DNA from: Spirobacillus cienkowskii
Lineage (GTDB): Bacteria; Bdellovibrionota_B; Oligoflexia; Silvanigrellales; Silvanigrellaceae
DNA: 64,000 bases
Direction: 5' to 3'
NCBI RefSeq assembly: GCF_037081835.1
Contig: NZ_CP146516.1
Location: 1,759,501 to 1,823,500, forward strand
Shown: piece after piece, positions 52,646 through 61,366 of the stretch
How the letters are laid out: every line of letters starts with the position of its first letter
Position numbering within the stretch: the stretch's first letter is position 1
Made by a program: the position numbers and the translations under genes
Notes under the pieces: model-generated
Database searches by the model: none
Told to the model about the DNA's origin: nothing
The model's input: the letters and a program-made list of their open reading frames with translations, nothing else

Positions 52646-54850
52646 ATGAAATATTTTTTTTTCTTGATTTCTTGTTTAGCAGTTTTTTTATTTAACGTAA
52701 ATGCAATTGCGATCAGCATAACTTCTTGTAATACAACAAACGTTTCTGATGCCGTTTGTAGGCCAACTCGTATTCTTATTTATGAGCCCGGCAGTGCCAC
52801 ACCAGTTTTTAAGGTTCCATCAAATCAACTTTCTATCGATCAATTACAGATAACATACTCTGTGACTCTTGATACCTCTTCTGAAACCAGTTTTACTTAT
52901 GACGCGACAAAGTGGGGAATTATTGTTGGAACAAGCCAAAACGATCCCACATTTTCTAAGGGCAATACCCCATCCAACGATTCAGATTCAAAAGTGGACG
53001 TTGATGTCGATAATTCTGACATAAAATGCTTTAATAATTATTGCGCAGGAACAGTTGTTTTAACATTAAAATTTTCTAGAAACAACTATAAACTGACTTC
53101 AAGTTTTTTAAGTAGCAGTTCTCTTACATTAACCCCAGTGTATGTTGAAAATGCAAAAACAAACACCAAATACTCAAATACAAGTCTTTCTTTTAAATGG
53201 GATTTTGATACGGGAACGATGATTTCTGCGCCATCTATTTCTGTGCTTGCAAAAGACAGCGCCTTTGTTGTAAACATTTCACCACCCACAAATTTTACTG
53301 CTGTGACAAAAAATACAGACAGCATACAACTTACTAAAGTCAGTAACCTCAACTCGTTATCAGGATATGTTCTTGTGTATTGGCGTGATACAGATGCCAA
53401 TGGCAATCCCACAGGTTGTAGGTCAAATTCTGGCGGTTGGCAGTTTGCAATGAATCCCGAAATTTTTAATACAGTGCCCACAACACCCACAACATGCTTG
53501 TATTCTAACTACGCTCCAAGCCAAAAAACAGGAGGCACTTCAAGTGCCCTTGGGTGTGCGGATACAGCAATTAATACAAGTCTCCCTCTAGATTCTACGG
53601 CTTCTGCAATGACCTCAGCTCTTACAGCAGACAGAGCGGCCATCCCTTACACCCCCCTTTATAGCTCCCCCTCACAACTACCGAGTGATAGCAATGGATC
53701 TCCTTCTGGATGTTACAATGTAGTTTATATTCCAAGCTCAAGAAGTTCCTGGAGCAAAGCAAATATTAACAATGGCGAAATATATGGAATTACTGTTTGG
53801 GCATTAAATAATGCCAGCACACCTAAGTACAGTTTAGCACATTCAAATATTAGCTATATTACGGGAGTCTCATTACCGCTTGCAAGCGAAGAAAAAAATC
53901 CTACTTTACCCAAAACACAAACGGATTGTTTTTTTGTGACTGCCGCATCTGGCAATCCCAATAGTGATGCCGTTTTTTATTGGCGTATAATTAGAGACGA
54001 AATTTTAACACCACTAGGTATCACACCTTATTATTACAATTATGGTCCTAAAATGGCACAGTGGCTCAATAACCATCCAAAATTAAAACCATTTTTTAAC
54101 GTAACATTAAAATACTCTGGAAAATTAATTTATAATACTTCAAAATTATTTCATTACACTAAAAATAAAATGAAATTGTTACTTAAAAAATTCCAAAAAA
54201 TTTTAATATCAGAAGCTCATGCGCAAGAAAATAATTTTTATCAACAAAATTTTAATAAACAACCGCAATACGAATTTTTATTAACTGGCGGAGTGCTTTT
54301 TCCCAGCACAGATAAACAATTAATCGATAAATATTTTTCTAACTCACTCACAAAACATTTTGATATTGGAGGCCAATATCTATTTTGGCATGGAAATTTA
54401 GGTTTCTCTGTAGGTATTTTAGGATCATATATCTTTAATAGCACAGATAAAACAGCAAGCGTCCTAAATTCAGAACAAAAATACACTCAATTATTTTATT
54501 CGCTACAGGCTAAAGCAGTAACAGGTTTACGTTTTCGCAATCCATGTTGGTCTTATTTGCAGCCAGGAGTATTTTTTGCAGCCGGAATTTCACGTTTTCG
54601 CGAAGAAGCATCAACAAGCGAAGACACGAGCACAACGTTAGGAATCACAAATTTTAGTCCAATTTATGAATTTGGGGGATATTTAGATTTAAACCTTGTT
54701 CCGCTTTTTTCTATCTATCCTCAAGAGATTGGAGAGCTCATTCAAGATATTTCGTTTCGACTTTCAGCATCTTATTCAATCAACCCCTCTCCAGCCCTAT
54801 CCGTTGCAGGCACATCAATTCAAACAGGTTTTGTTTTTTTGTTAAATTAG
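52646..54850 (+). CDS. Exported protein with CFI-box region and C-terminal outer-membrane barrel
   Basis: Three parts are visible. First, a signal peptide and a Ser/Thr-rich beta domain of about 400 residues with several Cys. Second, a segment starting DCFFVTAASGNPNSDAVFYW and continuing with RDEIL, YYYNYGPKMAQWL, which matches the CFI-box (CFIATAAYGS-like) region found at the C-terminus of various exported proteins. Third, after a basic helical linker, about 190 residues of alternating aromatic strands ending QTGFVFLLN, typical of an outer-membrane barrel. It may be a surface-anchored protein; the role is unknown. Confidence 0.65.
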   Translation: MKYFFFLISCLAVFLFNVNAIAISITSCNTTNVSDAVCRPTRILIYEPGSATPVFKVPSNQLSIDQLQITYSVTLDTSSETSFTYDATKWGIIVGTSQNDPTFSKGNTPSNDSDSKVDVDVDNSDIKCFNNYCAGTVVLTLKFSRNNYKLTSSFLSSSSLTLTPVYVENAKTNTKYSNTSLSFKWDFDTGTMISAPSISVLAKDSAFVVNISPPTNFTAVTKNTDSIQLTKVSNLNSLSGYVLVYWRDTDANGNPTGCRSNSGGWQFAMNPEIFNTVPTTPTTCLYSNYAPSQKTGGTSSALGCADTAINTSLPLDSTASAMTSALTADRAAIPYTPLYSSPSQLPSDSNGSPSGCYNVVYIPSSRSSWSKANINNGEIYGITVWALNNASTPKYSLAHSNISYITGVSLPLASEEKNPTLPKTQTDCFFVTAASGNPNSDAVFYWRIIRDEILTPLGITPYYYNYGPKMAQWLNNHPKLKPFFNVTLKYSGKLIYNTSKLFHYTKNKMKLLLKKFQKILISEAHAQENNFYQQNFNKQPQYEFLLTGGVLFPSTDKQLIDKYFSNSLTKHFDIGGQYLFWHGNLGFSVGILGSYIFNSTDKTASVLNSEQKYTQLFYSLQAKAVTGLRFRNPCWSYLQPGVFFAAGISRFREEASTSEDTSTTLGITNFSPIYEFGGYLDLNLVPLFSIYPQEIGELIQDISFRLSASYSINPSPALSVAGTSIQTGFVFLLN

Positions 54851-55107
54851 CCTACGTTACGGCGAAACCAAATTCTATCTTTCTCAAAAACAAGACAGGG
54901 GTAGATGAGTTTGTTGAAATCACGCCAATGCTTATCGATTGAGTGATCAGTCGCTCTGGCAAATCGCATGTCTTTTAAAACCTCTTGAATTTTCCAAAAA
55001 ACGTCAACAGGAATAAAAACCTCAAGTTCTGGATTATTTTTGTCGGTTTGAATTGGATCTGGGCGCAATTCAGGGATATCTGCAATAGTTAAAAATCGTA
55101 CAATCAT
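54847..55107 (-). CDS. Small conserved-looking protein of unknown function
   Basis: An 86-residue soluble protein, not recognised, with mixed charge (begins MIVRFLTIADIPELRPDP and ends DRIWFRRNVG). AAGG lies eight bases before the ATG, and its codon use is like its neighbours. Its 3' end overlaps the convergent exported-protein gene by four bases. Confidence 0.55.
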   Translation of the reverse strand: MIVRFLTIADIPELRPDPIQTDKNNPELEVFIPVDVFWKIQEVLKDMRFARATDHSIDKHWRDFNKLIYPCLVFEKDRIWFRRNVG

Positions 55108-55200
55108 GATGCTTACCTTATAAAATTGAAATTTAAGTTACCTTTCGGATAAATTGCGATACAATTTAACTGATGCAAATCTTCTTTATGGAGAGTGAAT

Positions 55201-56139
55201 GTGAATTTACGTAATTTTGGAGAACGCGGCGGATTTAAAGTTCTTGCCGTTGCGCGATTAAGTTCTTGCAGTTATTCGCTTGTTTTATATGTTTTAAACT
55301 GCCTTGTTGCAGGGATTGATGAAATTGTCTCCAGTACAGGAGAACTCTCTGTACTGCTTGGGGTTTCAGAAAAACAAGTCAAATTTGCTATTGATGAATT
55401 ATCAGAAAACAATATTCTTAGCATTACTAAAAAACACGGTAAAACACTTGTTTTAAAAATGAATCTTGATCCAGAAAAATGGAAAAATTTACGCAGCTCA
55501 CCAGAACGTAACAAAAGAGTTTTAGGGGATGCAAAAAATTTACATTCAATTATTCCTCAAAAAAATTTAAACGAAAAACCCAAACCCATTAAAGTAACTT
55601 TATCTAGCCACGAAGCATTGCTTTTTCCTAATAAGAAAAAAACTAAACACGAAGGTATTCACGATGAAAAATTAAATAAAATTATTAAAATATTTACGCA
55701 GAATCAAAAAAATAATATTGACTTAGAAAAAGAAACAGATTTTGCAAAATTATTGTTAGAAAATCATCCGATAGATCAAATTATTTCATTAATTAACTTT
55801 TTTTCAAAAGAAATTCCATCTCTATCAATGCTTGCTGGGGCATGGTTTCATTATTTAAACAAATATCGCGAAGAAACAGCAGAGGTCGATGATTTAAATG
55901 CATTTAGACGAAAACACGAAGACTACGACAAAAAAATTAGAAATTTAGCATATTTTGAATTAAAAAAAATTCAAAAAGAAAAAAAGTCGATTTCTGCAGA
56001 TGAAGAATTATTACTACATATTCTCATGAGGCATGAACAACCAAGAAAACAACTTTATTGGGCCTTAAAAGCAAAAGAAAAATACCCAGGACTCATCGTT
56101 TTTCTTGATCATGCAAAAAATTCTGTTGAACTCAATTAA
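55201..56139 (+). CDS. Winged-helix DNA-binding protein, DnaD-like organisation
   Basis: The N-terminal 90 residues look like a winged helix (GELSVLLGVSEKQVKFAIDEL then ENNILSITKKHGKTLVLKM). A basic linker follows, then helical stretches around residues 150-230 (FAKLLLENHPIDQIISLINFF and LAGAWFHYLNKY) that recall DnaD-type replication proteins, and a charged C-terminal coiled region. GTG 55201 has GGAG seven bases upstream; a GTG at 55195 is too close to it. Function as a replication accessory or regulator is inferred. Confidence 0.55.
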   Translation: MNLRNFGERGGFKVLAVARLSSCSYSLVLYVLNCLVAGIDEIVSSTGELSVLLGVSEKQVKFAIDELSENNILSITKKHGKTLVLKMNLDPEKWKNLRSSPERNKRVLGDAKNLHSIIPQKNLNEKPKPIKVTLSSHEALLFPNKKKTKHEGIHDEKLNKIIKIFTQNQKNNIDLEKETDFAKLLLENHPIDQIISLINFFSKEIPSLSMLAGAWFHYLNKYREETAEVDDLNAFRRKHEDYDKKIRNLAYFELKKIQKEKKSISADEELLLHILMRHEQPRKQLYWALKAKEKYPGLIVFLDHAKNSVELN

Positions 56140-56226
56140 AAATATTAATTTTAAAAAAATTTGACTTCTTTTTTTTATAGTTTAATTGTATTATTCTAGG
56201 TGTGATTAAATCACTAGGAGGTAACA

Positions 56227-56856
56227 ATGATAAAACAAAGTTTTTATAGTCTATTTTTACTAAGTTCTTTTATTATGTTTCCAGCATTTTCATTTAATAC
56301 CGAAATTAATGACAGTAAAATGATTGCATTGGCACAAAGTGCGCAAAGTTACAAGGTCGATCCACTTCACTCTAAAGTAACTTTTGAAGTCGCACATCTT
56401 GTAATCAGTACTGTTAATGGTGAGTTTAAAAAATTTGAAGGAAATTTTAAATTTAATCCTGACGATTTTTCACAATCTCAATTGGACGCTTCTGTTGAAA
56501 CAAACTCTATAGACACCGCCGTTCAAAAACGCGACAATCATTTAAAAAGCCCTGACTTTTTTGATACAAAAAAATTTCCTAAAATGACTTTTAAATCAAA
56601 ATCTGCAAAAAAAACGAGTAGTGATTCTTTTGATTTAATGGGTGATCTCACAATCCGGGGTGTTACCAAGCCAATCACTTTTAAAGTAAAATATAAAGGT
56701 CAAATTAAATCTAAAGATAAAACAATACAGGCTTTTAAAGCCGTGGCAGAAATCAATAGAAAAGATTTTGGTATGAGTTTTCAGAATATCGTTGAAGCAG
56801 GTCCAGTTGTTGGCGATGTTGTTACCATTACACTCGTTTGCGAAGGCATAGGTTAA
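56227..56856 (+). CDS. YceI-family periplasmic protein
   Basis: A signal peptide is followed by the YceI lipocalin-like domain: YKVDPLHSKVTFEVAHL, SVETNSIDTAVQKRDNHLKS, FFDTKKFPKMTFKSK, DLTIRGVTKPITFKV and a late FGMSFQNIVEAG. The family binds polyisoprenoids or similar amphiphiles in the periplasm. AGGAGG precedes the ATG. It is 54 bases upstream of bufA2, so it may share the transcript of the bufferin operon. Confidence 0.92.
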   Translation: MIKQSFYSLFLLSSFIMFPAFSFNTEINDSKMIALAQSAQSYKVDPLHSKVTFEVAHLVISTVNGEFKKFEGNFKFNPDDFSQSQLDASVETNSIDTAVQKRDNHLKSPDFFDTKKFPKMTFKSKSAKKTSSDSFDLMGDLTIRGVTKPITFKVKYKGQIKSKDKTIQAFKAVAEINRKDFGMSFQNIVEAGPVVGDVVTITLVCEGIG

Positions 56857-56909
56857 AAACTCTTTAAAATGAACGTTAGTTATTTTTTTAATACAAGGAG
56901 AAAAGAATT

Positions 56910-57266
56910 ATGGAAAACAAAAATAAAGTTAAACACGCAGCTGTTGTAGGATTAACTGCAGGCCTTTTATCTGTAGCACCATCAGCGTTTTCTAGCGAGG
57001 TTCATTGCTGGGGGGTTAATAGCTGTGGAGCAAAGTCTTCGGCTAAAGACAAAGCACAATGCACTGTCAACGAAGCGCAAGTGGCTGCAGCAAAAAAAGA
57101 ATTTGGCGATAAATTTAGCAAAGCCAGCACCCATAAATGCGGCGCACAAGCTGAATGCGGCGGAAAGGGTGGTTTTTTAAATTGGACAAAAGTCAAATCA
57201 AAGGACGAATGTAAAAAACTTGGTGGCTTTTTGATGGATAAAAAAGGAAAGATTGAAAAATTATAA
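56910..57266 (+). CDS. bufA2: Bufferin precursor, BufA2 type
   Basis: Exported precursor of a ribosomally made, modified metal-binding peptide. The signal peptide (residues 1-28) is followed by CWGVNSCG, then CGAQAECGGKGG and a C-terminal SKDECKKLGGF, the BufA2 pattern of paired CxGxNxC motifs. Cysteines lie at 33, 39, 51, 77, 83 and 101. Between Cys51 and Cys77 are exactly 25 residues containing AAAKKEFGDKFSKAST, not typical of BufA2. AAGGAG precedes the ATG. It is the first of four genes of the operon. Confidence 0.82.
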   Translation: MENKNKVKHAAVVGLTAGLLSVAPSAFSSEVHCWGVNSCGAKSSAKDKAQCTVNEAQVAAAKKEFGDKFSKASTHKCGAQAECGGKGGFLNWTKVKSKDECKKLGGFLMDKKGKIEKL

Positions 57267-57278
57267 CAGGAGTAAAAA

Positions 57279-57632
57279 ATGAATAAAAAGCCGCTTATTT
57301 TAGCTGCTGCAGTGAGCGGTTTATCTGTAGCAGCAAATGGAAGCGATACACCACAAACAGTAACTCAAGAAGTTGAAAAATGTTTTGGGATTCAAAAAAA
57401 AGGTGAAAATGGATGTGGTATTGAAAACGATGACATTGCAGCAGCCAATGCGGCGTTTAAAAATAAATATAAAAAAAGTACCACTTTTGAATGTGCCGGA
57501 AATGTTTTAGGCTCTGGGAAAAATGGTTACCTGGCTTGGGTTTATGTCGCTCGCGGGTCATGCCACAAAATTGAAGGTGGTTTTCTGATTATTCAAGATA
57601 AATCTGGCAAAAAAACTGTCGATAAAGGCTAA
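57279..57632 (+). CDS. bufA1: Bufferin precursor, BufA1 (DUF2282) type
   Basis: A second exported precursor, 12 bases after the first. After the signal peptide (about residues 1-22) it has EKCFGIQKKGENGC, then ECAGN and RGSCHKIEGGFL, the DUF2282 pattern, with cysteines at 35, 46, 72 and 95. Canonical DUF2282 peptides have only a few residues between the second and third Cys; here there are 25, including AAANAAFKNKYKKSTT, which parallels the spacer of the preceding gene. AGGAG precedes the ATG. Confidence 0.82.
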   Translation: MNKKPLILAAAVSGLSVAANGSDTPQTVTQEVEKCFGIQKKGENGCGIENDDIAAANAAFKNKYKKSTTFECAGNVLGSGKNGYLAWVYVARGSCHKIEGGFLIIQDKSGKKTVDKG

Positions 57633-57637
57633 AGTTT

Positions 57638-58498
57638 GTGACGCAATTATCCCCCTCTCCTCTGTTAAGTTGTAATAATTTAAATCAACAAATTAATTTA
57701 CCACACGGAATTTTTGGCGCTGGACTGAGAGCTTGCCATTACGAACATTGGCATGCCACAGAAACTCTTCCTGTTTTAGAAATCATTGCAGACAACTATA
57801 TGTTTTTAAAAGGTGAACCTGCTTTATACCATTTAGCGCGCATCAAAGAACGTACCACAATTGTTGTGCATGGCGTGGGCTTAAACATAGCAAGCGCCTA
57901 TGATTTAGATAGAGATTATTGTTATGCACTAAAAGACTTTTGTAACTTTATTAATCCTCCAGTTATTTCTGATCATCTTTGTTTTTCTGCTTCTCCATCC
58001 CATAATAGTTTTGACTTACTGCCAATTCCTTTTACTAACGAAACATTAAATTTGGTAAGCAAAAAAATAAATATTGTGCAAGATATTTTAAAAAGACAGT
58101 TAACATTAGAAAATATTTCTTCTTATGTATCTTATCAAGAAAATTCTTATACAGAAATCGAATTTTTAAACGAACTTTGCAAAAGAACAGGATGCGGAAT
58201 ATTACTTGATATTAATAATATTTTTGTTTCAGCATTTAACCACGGTTATGATCCATGGCATGAAATAAAAAAAGTTAACCCTCATTATGTTAACCAATAT
58301 CATATTGCAGGACATTCTCAAATTGAAGATTATTTATTTGATACACATGATAAATTTGCTTGCAAAGAGGTTTGGGATCTTATGCATTGGGCTCTCATAA
58401 ATATTGGTAAAAAACCAGTTATTATAGAAAGAGATGATGCTGATGTTAAATTTGAAGACCTTATTTTTGAGATCAATTATGGAAATAATTTCAGATGA
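57638..58498 (+). CDS. bufB: MNIO/DUF692 modifying enzyme of the bufferin system
   Basis: This multinuclear iron-dependent oxidative enzyme (MbnB/TglH relatives) modifies cysteines of bufferin precursors. Likely metal ligands: His78 (VVHGVGLN), His113 (SDHLCF), Glu158 (LENISSYV), Asp191 (LLDINN), His222 and His226 (YHIAGHSQ), Glu264 (IIERDDA). The protein is 286 residues, as expected. The start is GTG 57638, five bases after bufA1, with AAAGG nine bases upstream. It overlaps bufC by four bases. Confidence 0.92.
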   Translation: MTQLSPSPLLSCNNLNQQINLPHGIFGAGLRACHYEHWHATETLPVLEIIADNYMFLKGEPALYHLARIKERTTIVVHGVGLNIASAYDLDRDYCYALKDFCNFINPPVISDHLCFSASPSHNSFDLLPIPFTNETLNLVSKKINIVQDILKRQLTLENISSYVSYQENSYTEIEFLNELCKRTGCGILLDINNIFVSAFNHGYDPWHEIKKVNPHYVNQYHIAGHSQIEDYLFDTHDKFACKEVWDLMHWALINIGKKPVIIERDDADVKFEDLIFEINYGNNFR

Positions 58499-59337
58499 AT
58501 GATTTAAATTTAAAAAATAATCAAAATTTCTTTTTAGAATTGGTGTATTCAAATCCTAATATTTCTCTAGAACAGTTTTTAGTTCGTCAAGAAATTCATG
58601 CATTCAATGCCAAAACAGTTCATCGAATTCAAGCATATAGAAATTCTTTTTATGCAAGAATTTCAAATGTATTTTCAGAAACTATCTTTGATCTGGCGTC
58701 GTGTTTATTTGGTTCTGATTTTATTAAAGGATTTTTGATTGATTATTTTTATGAAAATCCGTCACCTTTAGAGATGACTGAATCTGTAAAAAAATTTCCT
58801 TCCTTTTTAGAAAAACAAGAAAATATCAGCTACTGCCCTTTTGTTCCAGATTTTATTAAACTTTGTTTAGAAATTAACAATGTATTAGGCGCAAAAAATC
58901 CAGACAGTGATATAGAATTTCATCACTCACAAATAAATGCAGAAAATATATACTTACAACCTGAAATTCAGTTTTTAAAATCCAAGTGGCCTATTTATCA
59001 AATGTATTGTTGTGCAAAAGAAATACAAGAGTTTTTAGACGAAAAAAAATTCAACTCTTTAGAAAATACCATTGAAGAATATCGACTTGATAAACTCAAT
59101 TCAATTTCTGACCGTCCTGAAAATATATTCATCTATAAAAGTTCGCCATTTAACTTAGAATGCATATTAGTACCAAAAGAGTTTGCACCAATTGGCGAGC
59201 AACTTACTTTAGGAAAAAATTTATTAGATGCAATAGAGCACACAGATATTGAAGAAACCAATTTTAACTATGAAAAATTTTCAAAATGGATCTCTTTGCT
59301 TTCAGAAAAAAAAGCATTTATAAAAAAACAATTATAA
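58495..59337 (+). CDS. bufC: DUF2063 partner protein of the bufferin system
   Basis: BufC-type recognition partner that presents precursors to the MNIO enzyme. The N-terminal DUF2063 domain has VHRIQAYRNSFYARISNVFS, TIFDLASCLFGSDFIKGF and a KKFPSFLEKQ helix. The C-terminal half is more divergent and carries LGKNLLDAIEHT near the end, as in family members. Its ATG overlaps the bufB stop (ATGA), so it is coupled. It is convergent with nadM. Confidence 0.85.
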   Translation: MNDLNLKNNQNFFLELVYSNPNISLEQFLVRQEIHAFNAKTVHRIQAYRNSFYARISNVFSETIFDLASCLFGSDFIKGFLIDYFYENPSPLEMTESVKKFPSFLEKQENISYCPFVPDFIKLCLEINNVLGAKNPDSDIEFHHSQINAENIYLQPEIQFLKSKWPIYQMYCCAKEIQEFLDEKKFNSLENTIEEYRLDKLNSISDRPENIFIYKSSPFNLECILVPKEFAPIGEQLTLGKNLLDAIEHTDIEETNFNYEKFSKWISLLSEKKAFIKKQL

Positions 59338-60354
59338 ACCTAAAAAATATTGAATAATCTGAAAATGATCTGCATAAAATTTATCTTCAATTAAGAATAA
59401 ATCATCTAATAAAACCCATTCAACAGAAGACATTTTTTTATTAGAAGATACTTTAGGCAACACATCAAAATCTAATTTATAAAAAATTACAACAGCTTGT
59501 TGAGACTTTACAGGAAATCTTTCTGCATATTGAAAAGTGTGAGATTTTTTAATGTATTTTTTTAAATTAACGGATAAAATATCAAATTTTGTATTTTGTG
59601 CTAAGTTTTTTAAACTACAATTTTCAGCATTATCATGCTTATCAAGTTCGCATTCTGGTAATGAATAGAGATTTTTACTTAAAATGTCTTGATTTTTAAC
59701 TAATAAAATATATCGAGAAGTTAGTAACAATGAATTGCACACAATATCAGGAGTGAAGGTTTTTTTAGGAAAGCGAATTGCAGACTCAACATATTTGTAT
59801 TTTTTTTGTAGTTCTTTAAAATCTGAAGTTTTTCGATATTTTTTTAATGCATTTGCAACCTTAAAAAAGATATTTGAATAATCGACACGATCGACTGAAG
59901 TTAAAAAAAATGAATTTCTAAAATCTGTAGAATTAATGCCTTTATAGTTTCCTGTTTCTAAAAAAACCCAATTAGGAAAAGAACGCAAGTAATAAGAAGA
60001 AGCGTCTTTTTCATGACCCACCAACGCTATCGAAGAATCTCCGGCAATTTTTGACACTTCTCCAATTACATTCGAAACCCACAGGTCTTCTGAATAAAGT
60101 CTATCTCTTACAGTCACAAAACGAACTCTCTTTTTTTGTGCGGGAGTTAAACAAGAAAGAATCATGTCAATACGTTGCTCTGAACTCCAAGGTCCACGCA
60201 CAGAAGGTGCCAAACGATGCCCACCGATCACAATAATAAGTTTGGCTGCATGCTCTAATGCAAAACAGACTGAATGCAAATGTCCTTTATGAAATGGTTG
60301 AAAACGACCAATAAACACTGCGGTTGAAAAAGTATAACTTTTTTTCTTACCCAT
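59332..60354 (-). CDS. nadM: NadM-type nicotinamide-nucleotide adenylyltransferase with a degenerate Nudix domain
   Basis: The N-terminal domain (residues 10-170) is a nucleotidyltransferase making NAD from NMN: FIGRFQPFHKGHLHSV holds the GRFxPxHxGH site and the late GINSTDFR gives the ISS-x-R-like motif. The C-terminal domain corresponds to a Nudix module in NadM-Nudix fusions, but where the Nudix box should be the sequence reads SLPECELDKHDNAENCSL, lacking the G-x5-E and REVxEE glutamates. The Nudix part is probably inactive. AAGGAAG precedes the ATG. Confidence 0.85.
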   Translation of the reverse strand: MGKKKSYTFSTAVFIGRFQPFHKGHLHSVCFALEHAAKLIIVIGGHRLAPSVRGPWSSEQRIDMILSCLTPAQKKRVRFVTVRDRLYSEDLWVSNVIGEVSKIAGDSSIALVGHEKDASSYYLRSFPNWVFLETGNYKGINSTDFRNSFFLTSVDRVDYSNIFFKVANALKKYRKTSDFKELQKKYKYVESAIRFPKKTFTPDIVCNSLLLTSRYILLVKNQDILSKNLYSLPECELDKHDNAENCSLKNLAQNTKFDILSVNLKKYIKKSHTFQYAERFPVKSQQAVVIFYKLDFDVLPKVSSNKKMSSVEWVLLDDLFLIEDKFYADHFQIIQYFLGL

Positions 60355-60507
60355 TTAGTTCTTCCTTATTAGGAACAAACGTAGTCATTTAGAGTACAAA
60401 TTCTTTGTTACTAACGCTTGACACTTATATATAACAGTAATACAGTTAAGCAATCATTCGTTTTGTCAACGAATGCTATATTTCTAATCACTAGAAGGAA
60501 CTCTGTT

Positions 60508-61272
60508 ATGAATTCTGCTTCAACAAAGAAATGGGCACTCATTGCAGCCTTGGTATGTTCTCCAATGCTTACTCTTTCTGCAAGCGCAACCCCTAGTTCT
60601 CCAGCATCTACCAGCAAGAAGGGTTCAATGAACTTTAAAAGCGACGAAGACAAAGTAAGTTACATAATTGGCCACGATATTTCTTCAAGTATTAAAAATA
60701 ACGAATTCAAAGTAAACAAAACGATACTTTTGAAAGCGCTCGAAGAAGGATTAAATGGCAAAGAATCAGAAATCAGTCAACAAGACGCACAAGCTTTTAT
60801 GCAAAAGTACATTTCTGATCAGCAAAAAGTTCGCGGTGACAAAAATTTAAAAGATGGCGAAGCTTATTTAAGCAAAAACAAGTCTGAAAAAGGTGTTGTT
60901 ACTTTAGCAAGCGGTCTACAATATAAAGTCTTGACAGAAGGCAAAGGTGTTAAACCAAAAGCAACAGATACAGTCACTGTCAATTACGAAGGAACTTTAA
61001 TTAACGGTAAAGTTTTTGATAGCTCCTACCAACGCGGACAACCAATCTCTTTTCCAGTAAATGGCGTGATTAAAGGTTGGACTGAAGCATTGCAATTAAT
61101 GCCAGAAGGATCCACTTGGATGCTTTATATCCCAGCAGGCCTTGCATATGGCGCGCAATCACCTTCTCCAGCAATTGGCCCTAATTCTACTTTAGTGTTT
61201 AAAGTGAATTTGGTTTCTATTGCAAAACCTGCTCCAGCAAAAACTGCTGAAAAAGAAACTGAAAAAAAATAA
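60508..61272 (+). CDS. FKBP-type peptidyl-prolyl isomerase, periplasmic (FkpA-like)
   Basis: A folding catalyst: a signal peptide (residues 1-27, ending LSASA) precedes a FKBP N-terminal dimerisation domain (residues 45-130, with DKVSYIIGHDISSS), followed by the FKBP domain with VTVNYEGTLINGKVFDSSYQ, GVIKGWTEALQLMPEGS and IPAGLAYGA. A Lys/Glu/Ala-rich tail ends the protein. AAGGAA precedes ATG 60508; a longer 5' reading from 60418 has no ribosome site. A strong bidirectional terminator follows. Confidence 0.93.
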   Translation: MNSASTKKWALIAALVCSPMLTLSASATPSSPASTSKKGSMNFKSDEDKVSYIIGHDISSSIKNNEFKVNKTILLKALEEGLNGKESEISQQDAQAFMQKYISDQQKVRGDKNLKDGEAYLSKNKSEKGVVTLASGLQYKVLTEGKGVKPKATDTVTVNYEGTLINGKVFDSSYQRGQPISFPVNGVIKGWTEALQLMPEGSTWMLYIPAGLAYGAQSPSPAIGPNSTLVFKVNLVSIAKPAPAKTAEKETEKK

Positions 61273-61295
61273 GTTTTCTTTTTGATTAGCAAATT

Positions 61296-61342
61296 AAAAA
61301 AAGCGAAATGGGACAGCACAAAACTGTCCCATTTCGCTTTTT
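61296..61342. terminator. Strong bidirectional Rho-independent terminator
   Basis: GCGAAATGGGACAG (61303-61316) and CTGTCCCATTTCGC (61324-61337) form a perfect 14-pair stem with a seven-base loop. A-runs and T-runs on the flanks extend it and supply a T-tail on both strands. It serves the FKBP gene (plus) and tpiA (minus), which converge here. Confidence 0.95.
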
Positions 61343-61366
61343 ACTTGCAAAAGCAATTTTTTAAAA

